Shown here: piece by piece, positions 1 through 10,237 of the stretch
Layout: every line of letters starts with the position of its first letter
Position numbering within the stretch: position 1 is the first letter of the stretch
From: [Phialemoniopsis] sp. UDSM-2020
Taxonomy: Eukaryota > Ascomycota > Sordariomycetes > Thyridiales > Thyridiaceae
Direction of reading: 5' to 3'
Length of the DNA: 64,000 nt
Assembly: GCA_018873225.1 (NCBI GenBank)
Contig: JAEILZ010000002.1
Span: 5,518,001 to 5,582,000, forward strand
Position numbers and translations under genes: made by a program
The notes under the pieces: generated by a model
Databases searched by the model: none
What the model was told of the DNA's origin: nothing
Seen by the model: the letters and a program-made list of their open reading frames with translations, nothing else

Positions 1-705
1 TACCAACTTCACCGAATACCTTGAATCTGTAGTTGAGCAGGCTCGCGACCGAGATATTGATAACCAGAGGACCATCGATGACTACTTAGCCACACGCATT
101 CCCAACATCGGCGTCACACCCACACTCTCAGTTGCCGAGATGCACTTATCAATCTCTGACGAGATCATGGCCGACCCAGACATTACAGAACTCGAGACGC
201 TGGCTACCAAGCTGATCATCTATGACAACGTAGGCTCTATCCTATGTGAACTACAGACTAATAGACTTACAAGGAACAGGACCTTGTCTCTTACAACAAG
301 GAGCGCGCCACCGGCGACGACCGGCACAACCTGCTCACGATCCTGATGCGCGAGCTCAACCTCTCTCTTGATGACGCGGTAGACTGGCTGGTGCGGCAGA
401 GCCGGGCTGATATGGCGCGCTTTACCGTAGTGTACGAGCGCATCATGAAGCATGCCGATCGTGACCTCCGCACCTATCTACATTACGTCGGTAACTTGCC
501 GCGCGGCTCGGCATGCTGGGGGTTCGAAAGCGGTCGATACTTTGGTAGCCGTGGCAAGGAGATACAGGAGAGCCGGTGCGTGGAGTTGTGGCCGAGGCTC
601 GAGAGTGCGCCGTTGGTTCTGGATGTGGACTTCCACATTGTTGGGGACCAAGGTCAAGGCGTGAAGAAAGGGCCTCCTGAGATTTGGGTTGCTGAATTGA
701 CATGA
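1..705 (+). CDS. Class I terpene synthase, 3' part (cut by window edge)
   Basis: This is the C-terminal half of a class I terpene cyclase, probably a sesquiterpene synthase, which ionises a prenyl diphosphate bound through Mg2+. The reading frame enters at base 2. Joining exons across a 50-nt intron (230-279, GT...AG, branch-like ctaat) gives NDLVSYNKE, the NSE metal-binding motif, followed by RATGDDRHN, typical of fungal cyclases. The end carries the W...RY pair (CWGFESGRYF) that closes the active site over the diphosphate. The Asp-rich first metal motif would lie upstream of the window. The next gene to the right is housekeeping (vps24), so any terpene cluster extends leftward. The family call is secure; product and substrate cannot be read from this part. 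Confidence 0.85.
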
Positions 706-889
706 TATCGGCCATCCTACCGCGGTGTGAGATGTCGATGCCTGAGCCATGTATCATCCCACTATCTAAATTTGGCGTCTGGGAAGTTTAAGGGCATGGA
801 TCGAAATGATGGAGATCAAGGTAGACTTGATAGCTCCTCATCTTGATAGGTTTGAATATCAAGTAGAAATCACGAGATCAGCGTCAAGG

Positions 890-1676
890 TCACCGCACTC
901 CTGCGTTCCTTAACGCATCCACCGCGGCTGGGAACTGATTTATGAACTCCTCATCCACCTCCTCTTCCACCGCTTCGTCCACTTCGTGCAAGATCCGCTT
1001 GGGTCCGCCTCGCACTACTCGCAGCTTGCCAGTTCCGACTCTCCTATCTTGCAAGACCTCCCGGAGCACTTTGTCAACCTCAACACCCCCAATCTCCCCC
1101 TCAGCAAACTGCCGTATCTCGTCCTCAGGCTGGCCCTCTTCGACGGTCTCCTCCGCGACTCCAAGTTTGTCTAAATCCTCCTTGAGCTCCCTCATCAAGG
1201 CCGCCAGCTCAGGCAGACCAGTCAGAGCGTGGATGGCACCCAGGATACGTACGCTCCCTGGCGGCAGCGTGGTCTCGCCTCGTGGTATGGCGAATGCCTC
1301 GGCGACTTGCACCTGCAGGTCGCTGACCTGCGCCTTGGCTGTCACCAGGCGAACAGCATTCCAGCGATGCTGGATCAGCGTGCGGGCAAGGTTGCGCATC
1401 TCGCGGCACGCCTGCTCCTGCTCCTGTACCGAGTTGCTGACGGTTGCGCGCTTGTTGGTCTGCAAAATGCGCTTCTTGGCTTGAAGCTCCTGCTGCTTGG
1501 CACTCGCAATCTCGCGGTCTAGTCTGCGGACAGCGTTCTGGAGCAGGGAGGTGCATTTACAGAGCGCCTTTGCATTTGCCCAATTACTGTTAGCGAAACT
1601 GCTCTTGCGACATGGTTGAGAACCGTACCTGTGTTTGCGGGTCGGACCCCCCAAAAAGCCATTTGATGAATTCCAT
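890..1676 (-). CDS. vps24: ESCRT-III subunit Vps24/CHMP3 family
   Basis: Two exons, 1676-1629 and 1567-890, give a 241-residue protein. The short first exon encodes MEFIKWLFGGSDPQTQ, the characteristic Vps24 N-terminus of filamentous fungi, and was found by splicing. The acceptor is AAG, a less common choice, so the exact junction (1568) is slightly uncertain. The body is the Snf7-type helical bundle: a basic helix (RRLDREIASAKQQELQAKK), the Arg/Ala-rich second helix, then an acidic C-terminal half (EETVEEGQPEDE) of autoinhibitory type, ending in a helix resembling a MIM motif. Vps24 works with Snf7 and Vps2 in endosomal membrane scission. The gene is convergent with the terpene synthase (184 bp apart). 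Confidence 0.85.
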
Positions 1677-1970
1677 TGTCATTAATCTATCGTAGCTTCT
1701 CTAATTTAGGACAAAGGGCTAAAAGGCAGGAATTATCGATGCGCGGATTTATTCGTCTTGATCGGGGTTCTGGTGTTGGTGAGACGACACGCAACATCTG
1801 TTCAATCGGCTTGCAGGCAACAGTAAAAGAAGCCGTGTGACCATCGTGCCTCAATATTGCAAGCATGTGGTCTACCATGCCCTTTCTGCCAGAAATTAGC
1901 TGTGCCTCTATCCATGCGGCACAGGTTTTTCGTCATGGTTCGCGGTTGGAAGTGTCGTCCGGTGACCACC

Positions 1971-3573
1971 TCACCCCCTCGCAACACCCTCCAGCACCTC
2001 CCTCACCACCTCGAAGTCGCGCTCCACATCGACCCGCCAGCTACTCACCGCGATGCGGCAAGCCTTCTTCCCTTGCCAGCTCGTTCCGCTGACGTACATC
2101 TTCCGCGTGCCGTTGACCCTGCCCACGAGCTCGTCGTTGAGCTTTTCGTCCCGCGCCCGGAACAGCACGATGATGTGCACGGCGTCCAGCCCGAGCCCGT
2201 CGGCGGGAAGCAGCTCGTACGCGTCCGAGTCGCGCACGTACTCGGCCACGCGGCGGGCGAAGCGCACCATGCGCGCAAACATGTCGGCGAGGCCCGCCCG
2301 GCCCTCGGAGAGAAGGACGGCGTAGGCGGGCAGGGCGCGGAAGCGGCGCGAGTTCTCGATGCCCATGTTAAGCGGGCTCGGAAAGGCCGAGGCGCCGCCT
2401 GAACTCAAGTAGGCGGCGTTAGGGTTCTGGAAGACGGCGTGCTGGATGGACTTGTGCCTGCAGAGGAAGATGCCGTTGTCGTAGGGCTTTCCGTGTGTCA
2501 GCATGTAGATGATGGGTGAGATGGGAGAGCAGCGAATGGGGACTTACCACGTTGAGCAGCTTGTGTCCATCCGCTGTGATGCTGTCTGCCAGGTGCATCC
2601 CATCCGTGAATTGGCGGAGGTGAGCAAACTCCTCTGTCTCCGGCAGAGCACGGGCGAATATCCCAAAAGCTAACACATCTCATCAGCAAACCGCGTCACT
2701 TCCTCTCTTGAAATTTTACGAAAACTCACCGCCATCGACATGAATCCACGCCCCGTACCGATCAGCCATCTCCCTCACTCTGCGCATCGCCTCGAGCCCC
2801 GCCGTCGCGAACCGGCCCGTGTTGACCTCGCCCGCGCTCAGCGCGATGATGTTCGCGACGCCCTCTTCCCGCAGCGCCTCCTCGACGGCGTCCAGATCCA
2901 GACGCCACGGCTCCGCCTCGCTGGAAGGAAGCTGCCGCACCGACGCCCGCCCGATGCCCAGCACACCCGCCGCCTTGAAGAGTGAGCTGTGCGCCATGCT
3001 CGTCAGGACGCGCACCTCGCGCACCCCCGCCGCGCCGCACGCGCCCAGCAGCCCGAGCTCCGCGACCGAAGGCGCGTCCCGCCCCTTCGCGGCGACGGCG
3101 TACTCGCGCCCACACGCGAGGCCGAGCACGTTGCTCGCCGTCGCGCCGGTCGTGAACGTCCGCCCCGTCCAGACGGCCGGGTCGAGCCCGACGAGGCTGG
3201 CGAGCATCGCCGTAGCCGCGTCTTCGACAGCCGTGCAGACGGTCTGGTCCGGCAGGTGGACCTGGACGTTCTGGTCGAGGGCCGAGACGATGTTGTCGGC
3301 CGCCTCGGCGACGGGGAGGGTGGACCCGGTCACGAAGCCTAGGTAGCGGCCGCTCAGGTTCTGGCCGTTGAGGGCCGGCACGATGGTCTCGTGGATGTGG
3401 TCCAGGGTCCGCTGGGCGCCGCGCGGGCTGAGGTAGTCGGCCTGGTCCGGGCGGGGAAGGGATGACTCGGCCGCCGAGAGCAGGGACGCCGAGGGGAGGG
3501 TGTCGTCCTGCCTTGCGGACAGAGCGGTGCGCAGGCGCGCGTAGGACGTGGCGAGAAGGTCTGCTTCTGACAT
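1971..3573 (-). CDS. PLP-dependent group II decarboxylase (aromatic-amino-acid/tyrosine decarboxylase-like)
   Basis: Three exons, 3573-2730, 2669-2548 and 2486-1971, with introns of 60 and 61 nt, encode 493 residues, the usual length for the family. The fold-type I core is complete: GRYLGFVTGSTLP near residue 80, FTTGATASN in the cofactor phosphate region, HVDGAFG with the pyridine-nitrogen aspartate (created by splicing exons 1 and 2), and TADGHKLLNV, whose Lys318 should form the Schiff base with PLP. The reaction would be CO2 release from an amino acid to give the amine. The substrate cannot be deduced. Fungal relatives are often annotated as L-tyrosine or aromatic decarboxylase. No terpene or NRPS partner lies beside it apart from the terpene synthase remnant 1.3 kb away. 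Confidence 0.88.
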
Positions 3574-6500
3574 TTTGGCGACTGCTCTGAGATGTTACGG
3601 CTGGATGCCGTATTAGATGGGCGCTTCCTTGGAGTATTCGCGGATTGTTGTGCAGAGTCGTATGTAGTGATTGAGATGGAATTGCCGAGTCACTTCATCG
3701 TGAGGCCGTTGATCCAAGCTTTGCCGCAGCCGCCAACGGCGCCGGCTCCATCCAGGTAACAGGGCATGGTGGAGGCTTTCGGTGTTTGATTCATCGCGAT
3801 AGCGCCGATTTTACAGTGGGCGGTTCGCGGGCCATAGCGCCGTAGAGACCAAGCAAATCCCGCCGCTAGAAGGCTGGACTTGCTCTTTTGGGTGACAACT
3901 CGGTTGATCTGCGAAATCAAGCTCTCGCTTTTGGTGATCTCTTGTCTTGTCTTTTCATCAGCATTGTCTTCAAGTCGACAAGTAGACGTGGACGACACTG
4001 TGGACGTCTTAATTGAAGGGGTGTTGCTCAGTAGGCTACTTACGTACTCGGGCACATCCAAACACTGCCCTACCCCCTACCATTTCAATGCAACGCTTCT
4101 AACCCTAGGTTGGCAATAAGATGATCATCTCCTTGATTCGATGAGATTTCGGCTTGCAACCCTTTTACAGCCAGTCAGTCGGTCACAGACCATCTTCGCT
4201 AATCTGTGCCGTGTCGCGGAGATCGTGGGCACGACGCGGTAAGCAAAAACAGAAACACGTTTCGCAAATTGCAAGATGGTCAGCATAAGTTCTCGTCCCA
4301 ATACAGCAAGCATCTCGTCGAGCTTGCACGTGAGAATGTTTCAAGCCACGGGACTGGGGATGTGATAGGATTGGCATGAGTGGTGATTACCGGGGTCTAG
4401 GTGCCGGGTGGTGTGTGTGCGATGGATGCATGCATGCAACGGGGCACAAGTCCGAGTCCGTCTCCTTGGGTCGGGGTTAACGGCTGGGACGTGAGGCAGA
4501 GATGAAGGGGGCTAATTAACAAAGCAAGCCAGCCAAGCTTCGATGACATGGCAGGACGCCAGAAGAGAAACCCTCCTCGCCTCTTTTTTCTCGAAGCGAG
4601 GAGACATTGGCATCATTGGCTTGCAGATGTACCTGTAGCGGCCGCTCCAGAAGAGGAAAGGCGGTGGATTCAAGTGCGGAACAACTCCCCTCAGACACCA
4701 ATGCACGAACGCTGTAACCGAAGTCGACTCGGCGTGATATTGGTTCCGCGGTCCTTGGTCCTTGGGGGAGGTGTTCAAGCTCCTGCAGGCCGTTGGATTT
4801 CCGGGATCCATACCTACTCTCCAGTCCCCCTCTCTCGGTGCCCAAAAACGCTCCTCGAGTGGGGTGGGAATTGTCTGTATCCTCTGTAACGACGCGCGGG
4901 TCCTTTTAAAGGGACGTACAATCTTGTTGGCAGCGCCCTGCCGCAATCAGGCATGAGCCGAGCCGTCAAGACGGGATTGTTGGTCGATGATCTCCCGGAG
5001 GCTCTAGCCCTAGCCGGAAACAAGAAGCTGGCCCTGGCACCTCTTTTTTGCTGGGGGAGGGAATGGAGTCAAGCAGGCGGTCCAATCGTTAATCTCCCGA
5101 ATGGCTTTTGCCAACGTTACTCCCGTCAGGGCCCGGGGCCGCACAGAGAGGTAGGTACCTACTTGAAAAGGCAGCACACGGGCTGGCCGATACAAAGCAT
5201 GCATGGGATCATGTTGCATAAGTATGTACATACGTAGATGTAGGTAGCAATGCAGGGAGCGCCAGCTTTCCGTCCTCGTTCGTTTCCTGGTTTTGGGTGC
5301 CGGGAATGGATGGCTGGGGGAAGCAATTACGGTACCATGGCATGGATCTGATGCACCTCCACTTGGCCAACGGAACGCGACGGAGTCTTTTTTTCTGCGT
5401 GTAAAGTCCCTACGGAGTGAATATGCTGCACAAAGTGTTATGAAACTGTGAGAGCGAGAATCGATCCGGGCCGACTGGCTGCAATTATATCTAACCTTCT
5501 GGTAGCTGAAGGTCATATCGAGGAATTAAAGACAACACCCGCAGTTTGATCATCTCCCAAGTAGGTAGGTTACCCAAGGAATGGGGCACTCTCAAATCTC
5601 GGCGCCTCTGCCCTTTCCTCTCGTTTAACCAGATGGCACTCTCCTCGATTCTGATGTCTGGTTCTGCGCTGTCATTCAATCTCCTTGTACAGCACGCCCC
5701 TCATGATTATGATATCAAGGTGCGTCTTGGTGTGCAGCCATGACCCTTGCTCTCCCTGAAGCCTGCATTGACAAGTCGGCGCCTCTTCTCCTGGCCTTCT
5801 TGAATCGCTGCCGTTTTCATGCCACTACTGCACCCGAACCTCCACATCGCCTGCCCGCCAGACGCATCCTCAATGCCGCCGTCTTGTGCTTGTGCTGCTG
5901 CCATTTGCTTTTTTTTGTCGCCCTCGCTTCTTTCTTCTGATGCTTGCCTTGCCTTTGCCTTGCCCTGCAACCCCTCATCCTCATCTGTCTGTCTGCCGTA
6001 CTGTCACATTACCCGGCTTCCTTCGTGCGTGCATGCCAGTCAATTTGGCCCAAAGAGCAGACCGACGGGCTCATGACTAAAGTCTTACAGCAGCAGCCAG
6101 CCCAAAGAAAAGATTAATCTGAGGTGTCACATCGCACGCCGCATCAGCGCGCATATACACGACGCATAGTTTATTAGGGAGAGAAGAGAGTAGCCCTGGA
6201 GTACACAGGCACATGCAATAAGGACAAGGCATGAGGAGACAGATGACAATTCAGCAACACAAGCACCACAGCACATGCTACATACATCATACATATCACA
6301 CGCACTCCTTTACTTGTACATACATCCGCGGCACAGTGGTAGCACCGAGAGACACAAGTCCCCAAATCCCGCCATTCGATTGGTTTCCAGCTGGGCGAAA
6401 CCACGAAACCAACACAAACCCAAAATTGCTGGCCCTGACCTGTCGCCCGCCTTGGCCGTCCCCCCCTCCTCTCCCAGCTCCCAGCTCCCAGGGCCTCCTG

Positions 6501-7296
6501 CACCAGCACCACCCAGATTGTCGGGTTTCTCACCCGGCCTGCTGGGTCTTGACCCCCCCTTCCTTTGCCCACCCATCCACCCATCTCCATCTCCGGGACC
6601 TAGGACCCTCCCTCCACCCAAGGAAAAGCACCTTTTTTCGTGATTTCTGGTTTGATTTTACCCGCACTGGTCGAACCAGAGTGCTGGGTCATGCATCGCT
6701 AGTGTACAAGTACAGACCGGACAGACAGACAGACAATCTCACACACACCGTTTTAAACAAAGCAAACTGAACTACTACTACTACATCTCCTCTTTTCCTC
6801 TCAAGTGACCCCCCCTTCCCTTCCCGCGGCCCATCATCTCCTCTCCTGGGCTGGCCTAAATCTTAAGCCAGCCCACACCACGCTGCCGAATTGGAACAAA
6901 GAGACCGAGATCGAGGCCGCTCTCTTAAAACGAAGCCATCGTCCACCTTGTTCCCTTCTGACCTTGTTCGGTTTCTTTGTTCTGGTCGGCTCACCCATTT
7001 CCCCCCACTCTCGAGGAAGATACCCTTTTTAACTTCATATTTCATTGATCTTGTATAATTCTTTCTCCCGTCTGGCTGGCACCCTGTCTGACTGCCCGTC
7101 TTTTCGACTTCTCGGCATTCACACCTCGGTTCTTATTTGACGTCGTACTGATGCTACAAGAATACAATTCGAGTCGGACAGCAAGGGATAAGCAAGGCAG
7201 CTCTTGGCAAGCGCATCACTGCCGGGTCATTATCATTCTCGGAGGAGCATCTACATCCACACCCACACCCCGACGACACATTTTCTCGCCGCCGAC
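3574..7296. other. Long gene-free interval / probable long leader of the LaeA-like gene
   Basis: No convincing gene is seen in 3.7 kb. Short ORFs occur on both strands (for example 3690-4061 minus and 5010-5516 minus) but lack family motifs and splice structure. The right third, about 6.3-7.3 kb, is strongly pyrimidine-rich on the plus strand (CCCCCTTCC, TCTCC and CTTTT tracts). Such CT tracts precede transcription starts of highly regulated fungal genes, so a long promoter and leader for the methyltransferase gene at 7297 is likely. Confidence 0.5.
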
Positions 7297-8695
7297 ATGA
7301 GTCCCACATCGCCCTCGTTTGACGACTCAGGCTCGAGCTTTGAGAATTACGAGTTTACCTTTGAGACGTATCTCAACGACAGCCACCGGATAGAAGCAGA
7401 CGTGAGACCTTTGACTCCCCTGATGTAGTACACAGAACACGGCCGCTTACACCAAGACTTCTGCATGCAAGCCGAACCCCGTCCCGCCGGATCTGGCACT
7501 GTAGGTTTGGAACCAATCATTTCTTCAGACTTTCACACAATTTCAGCACATACCTGATACATATTCTTCCCATCGCCACACAGAGATAGCGAATCCTTGA
7601 CAGAAAGCATCTACAGGTTCCACCAAGAAAACGGCCGGACCTACCACTCCTACCACGCCGGATGTTAGTTCTCTCTCTCTCCTCTCCTATACCCCAATCA
7701 GGGTCCTCGGATCGCCATAGGCAAACAGATAGAGGACGCTTGTTTTCTGACAGTACTGCGAAACACAGCCTACCTCTTCCCCAACGATCCCATCGAGTCT
7801 GAGCGCCTGGATTTGCAGTACGAGGTGCTCCAGATCGTGCTCGACGGGCGCAACTACCTGGCCCCCTGGTCCAAGGACAACCCGCCGCAAAAGGTGCTCG
7901 ACATCGCGACGGGGACGGGCCGGTGGGCCGTCGAGATGGGCGACGAGTTCCCGCAGGCCGAGGTCACGGGCACCGACCTGTCGCCCATCCAGCCGACCTG
8001 CGTGCCGCCCAACGTGACCTTTTACGTCGAGGACAAGTAAGTGGCAATCACCACCCCCTTGCCCCCTTGGCGCGAACCCCCGCGTCGTCTAACGATTCTG
8101 CAAATCCAGTACGGAGGAGTGGGACTACGAGCCCGACTTTGACTACATCCACACGCGCATCACGTTCGCCTGCTGGGGCGACATGCCGGACCAGATCATC
8201 CGGCAGGCCTACGCGCACCTGCGCCCGGGAGGCTGGTTCGAGGCCCAGGAGACGTTTAGCAACATCGAGTTCGAGGACGACGACGACCCGGAGGAAGTCG
8301 CGGCGCGGCCGGGCAATGCGTTCGTCAGGTGGGTCGACGAGGTCAAGCAGCTCGGCGGCGAGGTGGCGCGGCCCTTTGACGACGCGCCGAAGCTGAAGGA
8401 GTGGCTCGAGGAGGCCGGATTCGTCGACGTGCAGGAGCGCGTGTACAAGATCCCGCTGAGCGGGTGGCCGCTCGAGGAGCGGACCAAGAGGCTCGGCGAG
8501 CTGTGGCGGGCCAACATCGAGGCTGGGCTGGGGGCGTTTAGCTATGCGCTTTTCAACAGGGTGCAAGAGCGGTCGCTTGAGGAGATCGAGGTGTCGCTCG
8601 TGGACGTCCGGAGAGGACTGGCGGATCAGAAACATCACTGGTATCAAAAGTTCTACGTCGTGTGGGGGAGGAAACCCGAGGCCGCTGACAGTTGA
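7297..8695 (+). CDS. LaeA-like SAM-dependent methyltransferase
   Basis: Five exons (7297-7401, 7472-7500, 7584-7663, 7769-8036, 8110-8695) give 355 residues. After a Ser/acidic N-terminus comes the LaeA-family signature ENGRTYHSYHAGSYLFPND, split over an intron. Then follow class I methyltransferase motif I VLDIATGTGRWAVEM, the acidic loop of motif II (VTGTDLSPIQP) and post-I NVTFYVEDNTEEWDY. LaeA and its paralogues are nuclear methyltransferase-fold proteins that modulate secondary metabolism and development with velvet proteins. This is more likely one of the several LaeA-like paralogues than LaeA itself, because motif I reads ATGTGRW rather than the LaeA form. The first intron's acceptor (7471, giving 70 nt) was preferred over one giving an implausibly short 34-nt intron. 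Confidence 0.85.
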
Positions 8696-10237
8696 AGAGG
8701 GGATGCAATTACGGAGGCCGGAGAGGTGTCAGCGGCGAAGGATTGCATGCATCGCCGACAAGAGGGACCTTGTTTCCCGCGACGAGGCGTGTTTCTACGA
8801 TTTTACGTGTAACGAGACAAACGAGATGGCAGCAGCTATGGCAGAAACCAGGCCGGCTGCTAGCTGGAAAAAAGAAAACCAAAACCAATTGAAATTACCG
8901 CCAGCAAAAGAACTCTTGGATCGCAAGAAGCCGAGGTGAGGCCCAGACTGCTGGCGTCGCGCGATCATGATGATGGTGTGTGTTACAGGGTCATCCCCCG
9001 CTTATTGCTATTTCCGCGCGCGCCAGGCCGTTCCCGCCCGTCAAATTCCCCTCCCTCCCTTTTCTTTTTTGTTCGTTGTGGCTGGCCGCCGTTCAAGTGG
9101 GTGTCAGAACGGTTGACGATTTTGGATCTCTGCCCAAGCTCCTGTCTAACTGAGTGACCCAGATACGCGGAGGTAATGGGATAGCCCTGGGCGATCAGTT
9201 AACACATAAGGTAAATCAAGAAGGCAAACCTGTCAACGAATCTATCACCAACTTGCCGTTTTTCAATCCTGCTTCTCCCTCCCTGTTTTCTTTCTTTTCT
9301 CATTGACTCCATTTTTACATGGTATGATGGGGCCAGAAGGACAGGCTAGGCACGTTTGCCCCTATTCCTGCCCGCTCCGCTAGTGATTCTAGAGCCGCCT
9401 TCCGCCCGCTTTAGCCTTTTGGGGGTCCGCGCCGTTCGTTGCTAACGCCTGTTAACAAGCGAGTGAGAGGGTGAATGGAGGTGTGAGCATTTGTGAGATG
9501 TGAGATGCAGTTCAAGATGATGCTGTCTTTCATAGGATTACCCAAAAGTCAAATGTGATCCTCCTCCTCACCCGATCAAATATTTCCCTGGTTGCGGTTA
9601 AAATGCCAGGAACACTTTCCTCGCTGCTCTTCATTGAAGATAAAAAAAAAAAAAAGTAAAAAATTCCAGGGATTCGCGTTCTGTACATACGTACAGTGGC
9701 CCGACCCCCCTGTCCCTCCCCTTAGCTCGCAACTGCTTGCCTCTCCTTTAGGCCTGTTAAGCCTCCGCCCAACCCACTAAATAGTTTTTTAATTGGTTAC
9801 CCGTTGGTGCGTGCGCCGCTTTTTCTCCATCCCAAGGCCCATCCATCATTGATCCATCCATCCCCGCCCCCTGGCTCAGACAGACAGACAACTGCTGGCT
9901 TGCTCTGCTTGCGTGGTGTTGCTCCTCCAATCCCAATCCAGATCCAGGACGCAGAGTGTCATCCCAGAACCAGAACCAGACATTGCAACACTCTGTCTCT
10001 TCCGCCCTCCCGTCGTACCAGACCTGACGATCTCCCGGGTCTTGGGGGAGCAAGAACACGAGACCAATACCCATACCGCGTTCGGTGACGATCCCCAAGT
10101 CTCAACACTCCTCCCCGATCCTACGAACTTTGGGCTGTTTGGTTTTTGGGTAGCCAGCGAGAAAGGAAGCGAACAGCGTTGGGATCGATGAGAAGGGGCA
10201 TTGGCGAGACCGGCTTGAACGAAAGACAGCACACAAA
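8696..10237. other. Intergenic region with one MITE copy and pyrimidine-rich ArfGAP leader
   Basis: No gene is seen. The interval contains the inverted-repeat element at 9094-9255, a short poly-A run near 9640, and CT-rich sequence with repeated GACAGACAGACA near 9880 leading to the ArfGAP start. Confidence 0.6.
9094..9255 (+). mobile_element. MITE copy A (162 bp) with 5-bp target duplication
   Basis: The ends are inverted: CAAGTGGGTGTCAG on the left and, read inward from the right, CAAGTTGGTGATAG. They are followed on both sides by a TTGAC(G/A)G block. The element is flanked by CCGTT at 9089-9093 and again at 9256-9260, a perfect 5-bp duplication. Its core (GGTAATGGGATAGCCCTGGGCGATCAG region) matches copies B, C and D in this window. 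It has no coding capacity, as expected for a non-autonomous element. Confidence 0.85.

Noticed and set aside
3690..4061. 123-residue open frame on the minus strand
   Set aside because: No domain, start context or splice support; the whole 3.6-7.3 kb interval carries similar chance frames.
5010..5516. 168-residue open frame on the minus strand
   Set aside because: Composition resembles translated intergenic DNA and overlaps other frames; no recognisable motif.
7402..7435. 34-nt first intron in the LaeA-like gene
   Set aside because: Too short for a fungal intron; the acceptor at 7471 gives 70 nt with a CTTAC branch-like site and keeps the frame.
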